From assembly GCF_014205765.1 (NCBI RefSeq), contig NZ_JACIIZ010000002.1, forward strand, positions 372,001-436,000: a DNA stretch of 64,000 nucleotides, written 5' to 3'. Positions within the stretch are counted from its first letter, which is position 1. Each line of letters starts with the position of its first letter. The DNA comes from Nitrospirillum iridis (GTDB lineage Bacteria; Pseudomonadota; Alphaproteobacteria; Azospirillales; Azospirillaceae). The position numbers were made by a program, and so were the translations under genes. The notes beneath the pieces are model-generated. The model was not told where the DNA came from and ran no database searches. It saw only the letters and a list, made by a program, of their open reading frames with translations. Positions 32,697-41,814 of the stretch are shown in pieces.

Positions 32697-32921
32697 ATGG
32701 CCGAGCGGGTCTATCCCAGTACTGGCGATAACGGTGCCGGCGGCAGCCGGCCCCAGCCCCGCGCCCGCATCCTGCCCGCCCGTTCCCTGGAAGGCCCGCC
32801 CCCGGCCAACGACAACCCCGTGCCCCCTGGCCGGCGGTTGAAGCGGCTGGCCTGGGCCACCTTCGCCACCTTGGGCGTGGTCCTGGGCGTCGCGGCCACC
32901 GTCGTGTCCATGCTGCACTGA
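32697..32921 (+). CDS. Small tail-anchored membrane protein, hypothetical
   Basis: A 74-residue protein, not recognised. The first 45 residues are polar and Pro-rich (SLEGPPPANDNPVPPGRR). They are followed by a single C-terminal membrane helix (WATFATLGVVLGVAATVVSML), predicting a C-terminal anchor with a cytoplasmic N-terminus. The ATG at 32697 has AGGA 5 bases upstream. It follows gltA by 25 bases and is likely co-transcribed, with the hairpin at 32954-32983 as the common end. Confidence 0.7.
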   Translation: MAERVYPSTGDNGAGGSRPQPRARILPARSLEGPPPANDNPVPPGRRLKRLAWATFATLGVVLGVAATVVSMLH

Positions 32922-32929
32922 CGGCGACC

Positions 32930-33835
32930 GTGAAGCCCCTCATATCCGAAGGGAAAGGTCGTCCGGGAAACCGGGCGGCCTTTTTCTTGGCCCTCTGCCT
33001 GCTGACGGCCCCCCCCGCCGCAGCCACGGACGGACCGGTGGTGACGGCCCCGGCGGTGACAGGCCTCGACCATATCCCCATCGCCGTGAACGATCTGGAC
33101 ACGGCCGCCGCCCGCTTCCGCGCCCTGGGCTTCGCGCTGAAGCCGGGGGTAACGCACGCGGACGGCATCCGCAACCAGCACGTCAAATTTCCCGATGGCA
33201 CGGAACTGGAACTGATCACCGCGCCAACGGCGACGGACGAGCTTACCGCTGACTATCGCCGCCTATTGGCCGCCGGCGACGCCCCCGCCTTTCTCGGCCT
33301 CTACGCCCCCGATCACGATGCATTGCCAGCAGTGCTGGCATCGCTGGCGCCCGGCTATCACCGCGATGGGCCCATGGTCGGCTTCCCCACCAATGATCCG
33401 CTGCATTTCCTTTTCTTCTGGCATCGCAACCAGTCACCCACCGACCGGCCGGAGCACTTCGCGCATGCCAATGGCGGCCAATCGCTGATCGGCGTCTGGC
33501 TGGCCAGTGATGATGCCAGCCTGCCCGCGCTGCTGAGCGGTCTGGGCGGCGTACGCGATGTCGGCCTGGCCTGTACGCCCGACTGTATGATGCGGCGCCA
33601 GTGGCGGTTTCAGGAAGGCACCATCACCTTGTTGCCGGCAGACCGGCAGCGCCTTCCCGGCCGCCCCGTGGTTGGCGCCGTCATCCGCGTGGCCAGCCTG
33701 GAGCAAGCCCTGGCCGCGGTGAAGGCGGTCATCCCGGCGCCAACCGTCGTCCACGCGGCCGAGGGCGACAGCATCCTGATCCCACCGGACACGACCGCCG
33801 GCCTGTGGCTGGAATTGCGCGCGGTTCGCCCGTAA
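32930..33835 (+). CDS. Exported VOC (glyoxalase-like) domain protein
   Basis: A 301-residue protein with a probable signal peptide (hydrophobic core AAFFLALCLLTAPPAAA). Two glyoxalase-like repeats follow. The first begins GLDHIPIAVNDLDTAAARFRALGF and shows HVKFPDGTELELI, the pattern of the Glyoxalase_3/VOC-like group. The reaction is unknown. The only start that keeps the signal peptide is the GTG at 32930. It has no ribosome site and lies before a hairpin with a T-run, so expression may be low or the start misjudged. Confidence 0.72.
   Translation: MKPLISEGKGRPGNRAAFFLALCLLTAPPAAATDGPVVTAPAVTGLDHIPIAVNDLDTAAARFRALGFALKPGVTHADGIRNQHVKFPDGTELELITAPTATDELTADYRRLLAAGDAPAFLGLYAPDHDALPAVLASLAPGYHRDGPMVGFPTNDPLHFLFFWHRNQSPTDRPEHFAHANGGQSLIGVWLASDDASLPALLSGLGGVRDVGLACTPDCMMRRQWRFQEGTITLLPADRQRLPGRPVVGAVIRVASLEQALAAVKAVIPAPTVVHAAEGDSILIPPDTTAGLWLELRAVRP
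32954..32986 (+). terminator. Terminator of the gltA unit, inside the VOC reading frame
   Basis: A 13-bp stem with two G-T pairs (32954-32966 with 32971-32983) and a GAAA loop runs into TTTTT at 32981-32985. It looks like a standard intrinsic terminator for gltA and the small membrane gene. It overlaps the first codons of the VOC gene. Confidence 0.75.
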
Positions 33836-34044
33836 CCTCACCGACCTGAAGGCGGCGCGGCTTGATCACCCGGGGGAGGCGCGCGCTGGTCCTGGCAACC
33901 GGCGTCAGCGGCACCGTTCCCGCCTGCGCGATGGGGCTTATCAGCAACTGTTCATTCAGCTGCACAGCCCATCCAGATTTACCGCCATTATCGAACAGCG
34001 AAAGAACGGGCAAAGATCAGGTCCCAAACTCAAGGAGACCGATC

Positions 34045-34920
34045 ATGCCCATCACCCCCTCCGGTTCGTTCACGCTGGGCGACCTGACAGTGAACCGGCT
34101 CGGCTATGGCGCCATGCAGTTGGCCGGGCCCGGCGTGTTCGGGCCGCCCAAGGATGTCGGGGCGGCCCTGGCCGTGCTGCGCGCCGCCGTGGCCGCCGGG
34201 GTCAACCATATCGACACCAGCGACTTCTATGGACCGCACGTCACCAACCAGCTGATCCGCCAGGCCCTGCATCCCTATCCCGACGATCTGGTCATCGTCA
34301 CCAAGATCGGTGCCCGGCGGGGCGCGGACGGGTCGTGGCTGCCGGCCTTCTCCCGCGAGGACCTCACCCAGGCGGTGCATGACAACTTGCGCAACCTGGG
34401 TCTGGACGTGCTGGATGTCGTTAATTTCCGCTGCATGCTGAACGTGCACCATCCGGTCGAGGGCTCGCTGGAAGAGCCGCTCAGCACACTGGCCGACCTG
34501 CAGCGGCAAGGGCTGATCCGCCATATCGGGCTCAGCAACGTCACGGCCAAACAGGTCGCCGATGGCCAGCGTATCGCCCCCATCGTCTGCGTACAGAACC
34601 AGTACAACCTGGCGCACCGGGCGGACGACGCCTTCATTGACGCGTTGGCCAGCCAAGGCGTCGCCTACGTGCCATTCTTCCCCCTGGGCGGGTTCACCCC
34701 GCTGCAGTCCTCCACCCTGTCGGATGTGGCGGCGCGGCTGGAGGCCACGCCCCTGCAAGTGGCGCTGGCCTGGCTGCTGCGGCGGGCCCCCAACGTGCTG
34801 CTGATCCCCGGCACCTCCTCCCTCGCGCATCTGAAGGAGAACCTGGCGGTGGCACGGCTGTCGCTCCCCAAGGATGCCATCGCCGACCTGGACAAGGTGG
34901 CGGGCTTGGCCCAGGCCTGA
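34045..34920 (+). CDS. Aldo/keto reductase
   Basis: NADPH-dependent oxidoreductase of the AKR fold (291 aa). The catalytic Asp and Tyr are seen in HIDTSDFYGPHVTNQLI and the lysine in VIVTKIGARRG. The C-terminal cofactor segment is VLLIPGTSSLAHLKENL. It resembles the group of general AKRs acting on small aldehydes, and the substrate is unknown. The ATG at 34045 has AAGGAG 7-12 bases upstream, which rules out the 61-codon upstream extension. The 209 bases before it hold no other gene. Confidence 0.93.
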   Translation: MPITPSGSFTLGDLTVNRLGYGAMQLAGPGVFGPPKDVGAALAVLRAAVAAGVNHIDTSDFYGPHVTNQLIRQALHPYPDDLVIVTKIGARRGADGSWLPAFSREDLTQAVHDNLRNLGLDVLDVVNFRCMLNVHHPVEGSLEEPLSTLADLQRQGLIRHIGLSNVTAKQVADGQRIAPIVCVQNQYNLAHRADDAFIDALASQGVAYVPFFPLGGFTPLQSSTLSDVAARLEATPLQVALAWLLRRAPNVLLIPGTSSLAHLKENLAVARLSLPKDAIADLDKVAGLAQA

Positions 34921-34938
34921 TACCGGCACGCCCGGGCG

Positions 34939-36357
34939 CTAGGCCTCCAGCGCCCGGGCCAGCACCTCGAAGATGCGGGGGTTGTCGCACTGCGCGACGT
35001 TGAAGCGCAGGAAGCCGTCGGCGCTGTTGGTCAGACTGAAGACGTCACCGGGGGCCAGCACCACGCCCTGTTCCAGCGCCTGGCGCGCCACGGCGACCGA
35101 GGACACGCCCGGCGGCAGGGCCGCCCACAGGAACATGCCGCCCCGGGGTTCCGTCCACGGTCGCAGGCCCAGGGCGTCCAGCCGGCGCAACGTACGGCCC
35201 ATGGCCTCGGCCAGCCGGCCGCGTACACCCTCCATATGCCGGCGATAGCTGCCGTCGGTCAGCAACTGGTGCACCACCCGGGGGTTGGTGGTGGCGTTGC
35301 CGAAGGCGGTGGCCAGCTTCACATCGGCGATGCCCTGGATCCAATCCCCCCGCGCCACGACATAGCCACAGCGCACGGCGGCCGACAGCGTCTTGGAGAA
35401 GCTGCCGATGTGGATCACCCGCTCCAGTCCATCGAAGGCCGCCAGGCGGGGCGTCGGTTCCGCCTCGAAGTCGGAGAAGATGTCGTCCTCGACGATTAGG
35501 ATGTCGTGGGCGGCGGCGCAGGTCAGCAGCTTGTGCGCCACCGGTGCCGTCAGGCTGGCGCCGGTGGGGTTGTGCAAGGCGGCGTTGGTGATATAGAGCC
35601 GCGGCCGATGGGTGGCGGCGGCCTGGGCGAAGGCGGTCAGATCCGGCCCGGTGGGTGTATAGGGCACCGGTACCGCCCGGGCACGATGGGCGGCCACCAC
35701 GGTCTTGAAATTGTAATAGCAGGGATCGTCCAGCAGGACGGCGTCGCCCGGCTCCAGCAGATAGCGGCAGATCAGGTCGATGGCCTGGCTACCGCTGTCG
35801 GTCAGCAGGATCTGCTCCGCCCCGGCGGTGATGCCGCGGCTGGCGAACCGGTCGGCCAGATGGCGACGCAAGGGCGGGTGGCCCAAGGGCGTATCATACT
35901 CCAACAGGGCGGCGGCCGGCGCCCGCGCCAGGGCGCGGAAAGCCCGGCGGATGGCCTGCTCCGGCATCCAGTCGCCGGGTAGCCAACCGCAGCCGGGCTT
36001 CAGCACCCCCTCGCCCGGTTCCAGCGCCTGGCGCATCAGCCACAACGGATCCACCGCCCGGTCCGGGGGCGGATCCACCCCCGCCAGTGCCGCCCCCATC
36101 AGGGCCAGCGGCGCCACCCGCTTGGCGACATAGAAGCCGGACCCCGGCCGCGCCGCCAGCACGCCCTCCGCCACCAACCGGTCATAGGCCTCCACCACCG
36201 TGGATTTGGAAACGCCCAGGCGTTGGGCCAGATCGCGAATGGAGGGCGCGCGGGCGCCCGGAGGCAACAGCCGACCGTCCACCCGCGCGCGAATGTCGGC
36301 CATCACTGTTTCCACCAGGCTGCACCCGGCGGGTGCCTTGATCGACTGTATCGCCAT
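34939..36357 (-). CDS. MocR/PdxR-type regulator (GntR helix-turn-helix plus aminotransferase)
   Basis: A 472-residue transcription factor. A GntR winged helix lies at about residues 12-78 (APSIRDLAQRLGVSKSTVVE). It is joined to an aspartate-aminotransferase-fold domain with the pyridoxal-phosphate lysine in IHIGSFSKTLSAAVRCGY. It is divergent from a DMT-family exporter gene, with three direct repeats between them, so it probably controls that gene and itself. The effector is not readable. Some members sense amino acids or vitamin B6. Confidence 0.92.
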   Translation of the reverse strand: MAIQSIKAPAGCSLVETVMADIRARVDGRLLPPGARAPSIRDLAQRLGVSKSTVVEAYDRLVAEGVLAARPGSGFYVAKRVAPLALMGAALAGVDPPPDRAVDPLWLMRQALEPGEGVLKPGCGWLPGDWMPEQAIRRAFRALARAPAAALLEYDTPLGHPPLRRHLADRFASRGITAGAEQILLTDSGSQAIDLICRYLLEPGDAVLLDDPCYYNFKTVVAAHRARAVPVPYTPTGPDLTAFAQAAATHRPRLYITNAALHNPTGASLTAPVAHKLLTCAAAHDILIVEDDIFSDFEAEPTPRLAAFDGLERVIHIGSFSKTLSAAVRCGYVVARGDWIQGIADVKLATAFGNATTNPRVVHQLLTDGSYRRHMEGVRGRLAEAMGRTLRRLDALGLRPWTEPRGGMFLWAALPPGVSSVAVARQALEQGVVLAPGDVFSLTNSADGFLRFNVAQCDNPRIFEVLARALEA

Positions 36358-36359
36358 TT

Positions 36360-36397
36360 GAACCAGTACAGTTTGGTGGAACCGTACCGAACCATAC
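36360..36397. promoter_or_regulatory. Direct-repeat operator candidate for the MocR regulator
   Basis: Three related direct repeats lie just upstream of the regulator start: GAACCAGTAC (36360-36369), GAACCGTAC (36379-36387) and GAACCATAC (36389-36397). Starts are 19 and 10 bases apart, so they fall on the same helix face. MocR proteins are known to bind direct repeats in their divergent promoter regions. Confidence 0.6.
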
Positions 36398-36458
36398 CTT
36401 GTGGGCTGACCGGTGGAAAGGCAGCATCGCCATCCTTGATCCCCCAGGATACCGCGCC

Positions 36459-37391
36459 ATGACCGACACCACCGCCGCCCCCGCGACTATCGCCGCCCCG
36501 CTGTCACCCGCGCGCCAGCCAGCCGCCGGCTTCGTCTATGGCCTGGTCGGCGTCATCATTTTCAGCGGCAGCCTGCCGGTGACCAAGATCGGCCTGTCAG
36601 GTCTGGACGCCAGCTTCCTCAGCCTGGCGCGGGCGGCCATCGCCGGGGTCATCGCCTTGGGTTTGTTGGCCGCGCTGCGCCCCCGCCGTCCCACCTGGCG
36701 CGATATACCGGCCTTGGCGGTGGTCGCGGGCGGCGCCGTGGTCGGCTTCCCCTTGCTCTCGGCCCTGGCCATGCGGTCGATGCCCAGCACCCACGCCATC
36801 GTCTTCAGCGGTCTACTGCCCATCTCCACCGCCGTCTTTGGTGCGCTGCGCGGCGGCGACCGGCCGCGCGCGGCGTTCTGGCTATTCTCCTGCGGCGGGG
36901 CCGTCGCCATCGCCACCTATGCCCTGGCGCCGGCCATCCTGGCGGGAGGCTTCCGTCTCGCCCCCGGTGACGGCCTGATGGTCCTGGCCGTCGCCGTCTG
37001 CGGCCTGGCCTATGCGGAGGGTGCCCGGCTGTCGCGGCATCTGGGCGGTTGGCCGGTCATCTGCTGGGCGCTGGTGCTGTCGCTGCCCCTGATGGCGCCG
37101 CTGGCCTGGACCACCTTCCCCGCCGACTGGCAGGCCGTGCCCATGCCCGCCTGGCTGGCGCTGGGATACGTCACCCTCTTCAGCATGCTGATCGGGTTTT
37201 TCTTCTGGTATCACGGCCTGGGCCTGGGCGGCACGGCGGCGGTGGGGCAGATTCAGCTGCTGCAGCCCTTCTGCAGTTTCGGCGTCGCGGCCCTGCTGCT
37301 GGGCGAACCCGTGGGGCCCGCCGTGCTGGGCACCGCCCTGGTGGTGGTGCTGTGCGTGGCTGGCGCCCGGCGTGCCGCGCGCCGACTATAG
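36459..37391 (+). CDS. EamA/DMT-family membrane transporter
   Basis: A 310-residue inner-membrane protein with about ten hydrophobic helices in two EamA repeats, probably exporting a metabolite or amino acid. The first repeat starts GLVGVIIFSGSLPVTKIGL. The second ends GQIQLLQPFCSFGVAALLLG, with the conserved Gln-Pro in the ninth helix. AGGA precedes the ATG. It is divergent from the MocR-type regulator, which suggests regulated export, and it ends 5 bases before the lpxB stop on the other strand. Confidence 0.9.
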   Translation: MTDTTAAPATIAAPLSPARQPAAGFVYGLVGVIIFSGSLPVTKIGLSGLDASFLSLARAAIAGVIALGLLAALRPRRPTWRDIPALAVVAGGAVVGFPLLSALAMRSMPSTHAIVFSGLLPISTAVFGALRGGDRPRAAFWLFSCGGAVAIATYALAPAILAGGFRLAPGDGLMVLAVAVCGLAYAEGARLSRHLGGWPVICWALVLSLPLMAPLAWTTFPADWQAVPMPAWLALGYVTLFSMLIGFFFWYHGLGLGGTAAVGQIQLLQPFCSFGVAALLLGEPVGPAVLGTALVVVLCVAGARRAARRL

Positions 37392-37396
37392 TTTCG

Positions 37397-38593
37397 CTAC
37401 GTCAAGCCCGCCTGTTCCGCCTCACGCTCGCGGGCGTGGATGACGCGCATGACGACCTCGGCGGCGCGACGGCTGGGCGGGGTATCGCCCTGCCCCAGCC
37501 ACGCCGCCACCTCGGCCACGCCCTCGATCTGTTCCTGGCGGGCGGCGGGGTCGTCCAGCAGGCGTCCCAAGGTCTCCGCCAAGCGCGAGGGTCGACACTC
37601 CTCCTGCAGCAGTTCCGGCACCAGCATGCGGTTCAGCATGATGTTGACCAGGTTGACGAAGCGCACCTTGATCAGCCCGCGATAGAGGCGATAGGTCAGG
37701 GAATGGATGCGATAGGCGATCACCGCCGGCAGTCGGGCGAGCGCCAGTTCCAACGCCACCGTGCCCGACGCAGCCAGCGCCGCTTCGCTGGCGGCGAAGG
37801 CGTCGTACTTGTCCTGGTCCCCCTCCAGCACCACGGTGGGCAGGGGCCAGGTCTTGACCGCCGCCTCCACCAGGGCCTTGGTCGCCGGCACGGTGGGCAC
37901 CGCCGCCACCACGCGCGGCAGTCGCGGCGCCAGAATGTCCAGCGCGCCCTTGAAGTCGGGCAACAGCTTGGTCACCTCGCTGCGCCGGCTGCCGGGCAGG
38001 ATGGTGATGACGCGGGTGTCGCTACCGAGATGATGCTTGGTCCGGAAACGGTCGGCGTCACCGGCATCCGCCCCACTCTCCACGATGGGATGGCCGACGA
38101 AACTGCAGTCCAGCCCGACCTTCTCGAAATAGGGCGGCTCGAAGGGCAGCAGGGCCAGCAGATGATCGAGGAACTTGGCGATCTTGGCCGCGCGGCCCGG
38201 GCGCCAGGCCCAGACCGTGGGCGCCACATAGTGGATCAGCGGGATGTCGGGATTGGCCTTCTTGACCCGGCGCGCAACACGGAAGCAGAAATCCGGCGCG
38301 TCGATGGTCACCACCGCCGCCGGCTTCATCTCCAGGATGGCCTGTTCCGTCTCCTTCATGCGGCGCAACAGGTTCGGCAGCTTGGGCAGCAGTTCGGCCA
38401 AGCCGAACAGGGCCAGCTCCTCCATGGGGAACAGGCTCTGCAGGCCCTGGGCCTTCATCCGTTCCCCGCCGACACCGGCGAAGCGGATGGCGCCGAACGT
38501 CTCCTGCTTCAAGGCCAGCATCAGCCGGCCGCCCAACACATCGCCCGACGGTTCCCCCGCGACGAGGAAGACCAAAGGCACGTCCTCGTTCAT
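37397..38593 (-). CDS. lpxB: Lipid-A-disaccharide synthase
   Basis: Joins UDP-2,3-diacylglucosamine and lipid X to form the lipid A disaccharide (398 aa). The family start VFLVAGEPSGDVLGGRL, the central YVAPTVWAWRPGRA and LPGSRRSEV are present. Its start overlaps the lpxI stop by 4 bases. It is the last gene of the lipid A set. Confidence 0.97.
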   Translation of the reverse strand: MNEDVPLVFLVAGEPSGDVLGGRLMLALKQETFGAIRFAGVGGERMKAQGLQSLFPMEELALFGLAELLPKLPNLLRRMKETEQAILEMKPAAVVTIDAPDFCFRVARRVKKANPDIPLIHYVAPTVWAWRPGRAAKIAKFLDHLLALLPFEPPYFEKVGLDCSFVGHPIVESGADAGDADRFRTKHHLGSDTRVITILPGSRRSEVTKLLPDFKGALDILAPRLPRVVAAVPTVPATKALVEAAVKTWPLPTVVLEGDQDKYDAFAASEAALAASGTVALELALARLPAVIAYRIHSLTYRLYRGLIKVRFVNLVNIMLNRMLVPELLQEECRPSRLAETLGRLLDDPAARQEQIEGVAEVAAWLGQGDTPPSRRAAEVVMRVIHAREREAEQAGLT

Positions 38594-39420
38594 ACCGCCT
38601 CCGTAACAATACCGGTGACGAACAGGCCGGCAGCGTCAGCCGCCTGTGCCACCTGTTCCCGGCCCAAGGTCAGGGTGCCCCCCGCCTCCACCGCGATGCC
38701 GCGGAAGCCGTGGGCCGCCGCCGTCCGCACCGTTGTAACGCCGATGGTGGGCAGATCCAGGCGGATGTCCTGCTGGGGTTTGCGCATCTTCACCAGGATG
38801 GGCCCCGGCCCTTCGCGCCGCAGGGCGCCGCAGCGCTCGATCAAGGCGTCGGTCCCCTCGATGGCCTCGACACCCAGCACCAGCCCCTGCTGCACCACCA
38901 CCGCCTGGCCCACATCCAGCGCCCCCAGGGCACGGGCCACGGCCACGCCATGGCGGATGTCAAGCGCCGCCGCCGCGTCGGGGGCGAGCGCGCCCATGGG
39001 ACCGGCGGGGCTGAGCAAGCCTTGCACCAGATCCTGCACGGCGACGACGCGGAAGCCCTCCTCCTCCAGCGTCGCCACCACGGCGCGCAGGATGCCGTCG
39101 TCCCCCAGCGCCTTGGCGCCAATGCGGGCGAAGAATTTGGCGGCGAACCAGTCGGGACGCATTTCTGCCAGGCTGGGGCGGTGCACGCGGCCGGCCAGCA
39201 CGATCTCGGTGGCCCCCTCGGCGCGCAAGCGCTCCAGGATGGCGCCGGCGGCACCGATGCGAAAGGCGGCCTGCGGGGCGTCCGGCGGCACGACGGCGCC
39301 CTGGCCCTCCAGCGCCACGACGAAGACCTCGCGCCCCATCGCGCGGCAGGTTTCGACCAGCCGCGCGGGCAGGTCACCACCGCCCGCCAGTATCCCCAGT
39401 TTTACGGGGGTGTCGGGCAT
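38590..39420 (-). CDS. lpxI: UDP-2,3-diacylglucosamine hydrolase, LpxI type
   Basis: Cleaves UDP-2,3-diacylglucosamine to lipid X (276 aa). This is the DUF1009/LpxI form used in alphaproteobacteria in place of LpxH. Segments are LGILAGGGDLPARLVETCR, RVHRPSLAEMRPDW, GVEAIEGTDALIERCG and DIRLDLPTIGV. The ATG at 39420 overlaps the lpxA stop by one base (TGATG), giving coupled translation. Confidence 0.95.
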   Translation of the reverse strand: MPDTPVKLGILAGGGDLPARLVETCRAMGREVFVVALEGQGAVVPPDAPQAAFRIGAAGAILERLRAEGATEIVLAGRVHRPSLAEMRPDWFAAKFFARIGAKALGDDGILRAVVATLEEEGFRVVAVQDLVQGLLSPAGPMGALAPDAAAALDIRHGVAVARALGALDVGQAVVVQQGLVLGVEAIEGTDALIERCGALRREGPGPILVKMRKPQQDIRLDLPTIGVTTVRTAAAHGFRGIAVEAGGTLTLGREQVAQAADAAGLFVTGIVTEAV

Positions 39421-40220
39421 CAGCGCGGCTGGCACAAAGCGCGCCCGCCGCGGCCGCGGATAAAGGCCAGGACCTCCCCCACAACGGCGGCCGGGTGGGC
39501 CGTTTCCACCGCCGCCATGCGGTCGGCCAGTGTGCCGTCGTGGCCGAAGATGCCATCGAAGGCGGTGCGCAGGGCCTGGACATCCTCACGCGAGAACCCC
39601 CGGCGGGTCAGCCCCACCAGATTCAAGCCCGCCAGGAAGGCGCGGTCGCCCTTCACCAGGCCATAGGGGATGACGTCGCTTTCAACGCCCGACATCCCGC
39701 CGATCATGGCATGGGCGCCGATGCGGACCCACTGATGCACGGCGGACAGGCCGCCCAGGATGGCGTTGTCGCCCACCTCGACATGGCCGCCCAGGGTGGC
39801 GTTGTTGGCCAGGATGACGTTGCTGCCGACGATGCAGTCGTGCGCCACGTGGGATGATGCCATGAACAGGCAACCGTCGCCCACCCGTGTCACCATGCCG
39901 CCACCTTCCGTACCGATGTGCATGGTCACATGCTCACGGATGCGGTTGTTGCAACCCACGATCAGTTCCGCCGGCTCCCCCTTGAACTTCAGGTCCTGGG
40001 GCGCGTGGCCGATCGAGGCGAAGGGGTAGATGACGGTGCCGGCCCCCACCCGGGTGCGGCCCTCCACCACCACATGGCTTTTCAGGTCGACGCCATCCCC
40101 CAGGACGACATGGGGCCCCACCACGCAGAACGGGCCGATCTTGACCCCGGCACCAATCTGGGCGGCGGGGTCGACCACGGCGGTCGGGTGGATCACGGTC
40201 TCGGCTTCGGAAGCGCTCAT
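39420..40220 (-). CDS. lpxA: UDP-GlcNAc O-acyltransferase
   Basis: First committed step of lipid A synthesis (266 aa). It is a left-handed beta-helix with many hexapeptide repeats from IHPTAVVDPAAQIG onward. The catalytic histidine is in MASSHVAHDCIVG. The ATG at 40220 gives MSASEAETVIHP. The open frame runs 32 codons further up, overlapping fabZ, without family sequence. It lies 11 bases after fabZ. Confidence 0.96.
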   Translation of the reverse strand: MSASEAETVIHPTAVVDPAAQIGAGVKIGPFCVVGPHVVLGDGVDLKSHVVVEGRTRVGAGTVIYPFASIGHAPQDLKFKGEPAELIVGCNNRIREHVTMHIGTEGGGMVTRVGDGCLFMASSHVAHDCIVGSNVILANNATLGGHVEVGDNAILGGLSAVHQWVRIGAHAMIGGMSGVESDVIPYGLVKGDRAFLAGLNLVGLTRRGFSREDVQALRTAFDGIFGHDGTLADRMAAVETAHPAAVVGEVLAFIRGRGGRALCQPR

Positions 40221-40231
40221 CACGGGAAGGC

Positions 40232-40726
40232 CTAGCTTTCCATCACGATCATGGCGGCATAGCTGGCCTCGGCGCACATCGCGCCGTCGACCCAGGCCTC
40301 GCCCTTGAACTTCCACACATTGCGGCGGTTCTGGATCTTCTGGACCTTGATCTCCACCCGGTCGCCCGGCACCACCGGACGGCGGAACTTGGCCTCTTCG
40401 ATGGACATGAAGTAGACCAGCTTGCCTTCAGCCGACTGTCCCAGGGTGTGCATGACCAGCACGGCCGAGGTCTGGGCCATGGCTTCGACGATCATGACGC
40501 CTGGCATGACGGGCTTCTGCGGGAAATGCCCAGTGAAGAACGGCTCGTTGATCGTGACGTTCTTGATGCCCGTGCAGCTCTCACCCGTGACGATGTCGAC
40601 GACCTTGTCGATCAACAGCATGGGATAGCGATGCGGGATCATCTGCATGATCCGCAGGATGTCCAGATCGGGCACCTTCTCGGGAACCTTATGCTCTTCA
40701 GTCGTCACGTCCATCACCTTGTCCAT
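40232..40726 (-). CDS. fabZ: 3-hydroxyacyl-ACP dehydratase FabZ
   Basis: Dehydrates 3-hydroxyacyl-ACP in fatty-acid elongation (164 aa). The hot-dog fold shows [13 protein letters not shown] and the active-site histidine and glutamate in [20 protein letters not shown]. The start at 40726 overlaps the end of lpxD by 29 bases and has GCGGGGCAAG upstream. A second ATG 12 bases later is also possible. The lpxD-fabZ-lpxA order ties lipid A and membrane fatty-acid supply together. Confidence 0.95.
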   Translation of the reverse strand: MDKVMDVTTEEHKVPEKVPDLDILRIMQMIPHRYPMLLIDKVVDIVTGESCTGIKNVTINEPFFTGHFPQKPVMPGVMIVEAMAQTSAVLVMHTLGQSAEGKLVYFMSIEEAKFRRPVVPGDRVEIKVQKIQNRRNVWKFKGEAWVDGAMCAEASYAAMIVMES

Positions 40727-41741
40727 TCTTGCCCCGCACCAACCGCCCCAGCGCCGCGACCTGGCGCAGCCATTGGCGCATGGGCACGGCCGGCGAACCG
40801 CCGACCTTCTCCCCCGGCGCCACATCGCGCATGACACCACTCTGTGCCGCGATCTGGGCGCCGGCGCCTATCTTCAAATGCCCTGTCACGCCGGCCTGTG
40901 CCGCCAGCACGACATGATGATCCAGCCGCGTGCTGCCCGATATCCCCGCCTGGGCCACGATGACGCAGCCGGCACCAAGGTGCACGTTGTGCCCGATTTG
41001 CACCAAATTATCAATCATACAGCCCCGGCCGATGACCGTATCTGGCCCCGCCCCCCGGTCCACGGTGGCATTGGCGCCGATTTCCACATCATCCTCGATG
41101 ATCACCCGGCCCATTTGCGGCACGCGCACATGGCCGCCCACGTCCATGGCGAAACCGAAGCCGTCCTGGCCGATGCGGGCGCCAGGGTAGATCGTCACCC
41201 GCGCCCCGACGATGCAGTGGGTCAGCGAGGCGTTGGCGCCGATCACGCTGTCATCCCCCACCCGCACGTTCACGCCGATGGTGGCGTTGGGGGCGATGCG
41301 GCACCGGGCGCCGATGACGGCCCCCGCCTCGACCACCGCGCCGGCGGCGATCTCGGTGCCCTCCCCCACTTCGGCCGTGGGATCGACATGGGCGCCGGCA
41401 CTGATGATGCCAGAGGGGGCGGGCGCCGGATAGAAAGCCTGGGCGCACAGCGCATAGGCCTTATAGGGATTACGCGACACCAGCAAGGCCACGCCGGCCG
41501 GCGCCTTGGACGCCAGCGCCGGATGCACGACCACGGCACCCGCCTTCGTGGCGGTGAAGGCGTCCACGTATTTCTTGTTGTCGAGGAAGCTCAACTGGCT
41601 GGGGTCGGCCGCGTCCAGCGCCGCGACATCGCTCAGCACCAGGCCGGCATCGGAGCCGGGCGCCACCTCGGCCCCGGAGCGCCGCGCCAGCTCGGCAAGG
41701 GTGAAGGGTCCGGCCCGGTTGAAGAAACGGGGATCGGCCAT
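40698..41741 (-). CDS. lpxD: UDP-3-O-acylglucosamine N-acyltransferase
   Basis: Adds the N-linked hydroxyacyl chain in lipid A synthesis (347 aa). The N-terminal uridine-binding domain begins [21 protein letters not shown] long hexapeptide beta-helix follows, with the catalytic histidine region [15 protein letters not shown]. The C-terminus is short and polar. It is 73 bases downstream of the ompH gene. Confidence 0.96.
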   Translation of the reverse strand: MADPRFFNRAGPFTLAELARRSGAEVAPGSDAGLVLSDVAALDAADPSQLSFLDNKKYVDAFTATKAGAVVVHPALASKAPAGVALLVSRNPYKAYALCAQAFYPAPAPSGIISAGAHVDPTAEVGEGTEIAAGAVVEAGAVIGARCRIAPNATIGVNVRVGDDSVIGANASLTHCIVGARVTIYPGARIGQDGFGFAMDVGGHVRVPQMGRVIIEDDVEIGANATVDRGAGPDTVIGRGCMIDNLVQIGHNVHLGAGCVIVAQAGISGSTRLDHHVVLAAQAGVTGHLKIGAGAQIAAQSGVMRDVAPGEKVGGSPAVPMRQWLRQVAALGRLVRGKNGQGDGRDD

Positions 41742-41814
41742 GGGAACGGCACCTTTCGACGGCAGCGACCACCCCGGGCGGCTGCGCCCGACAGGAGGCG
41801 CGCCCGGGGACCGG

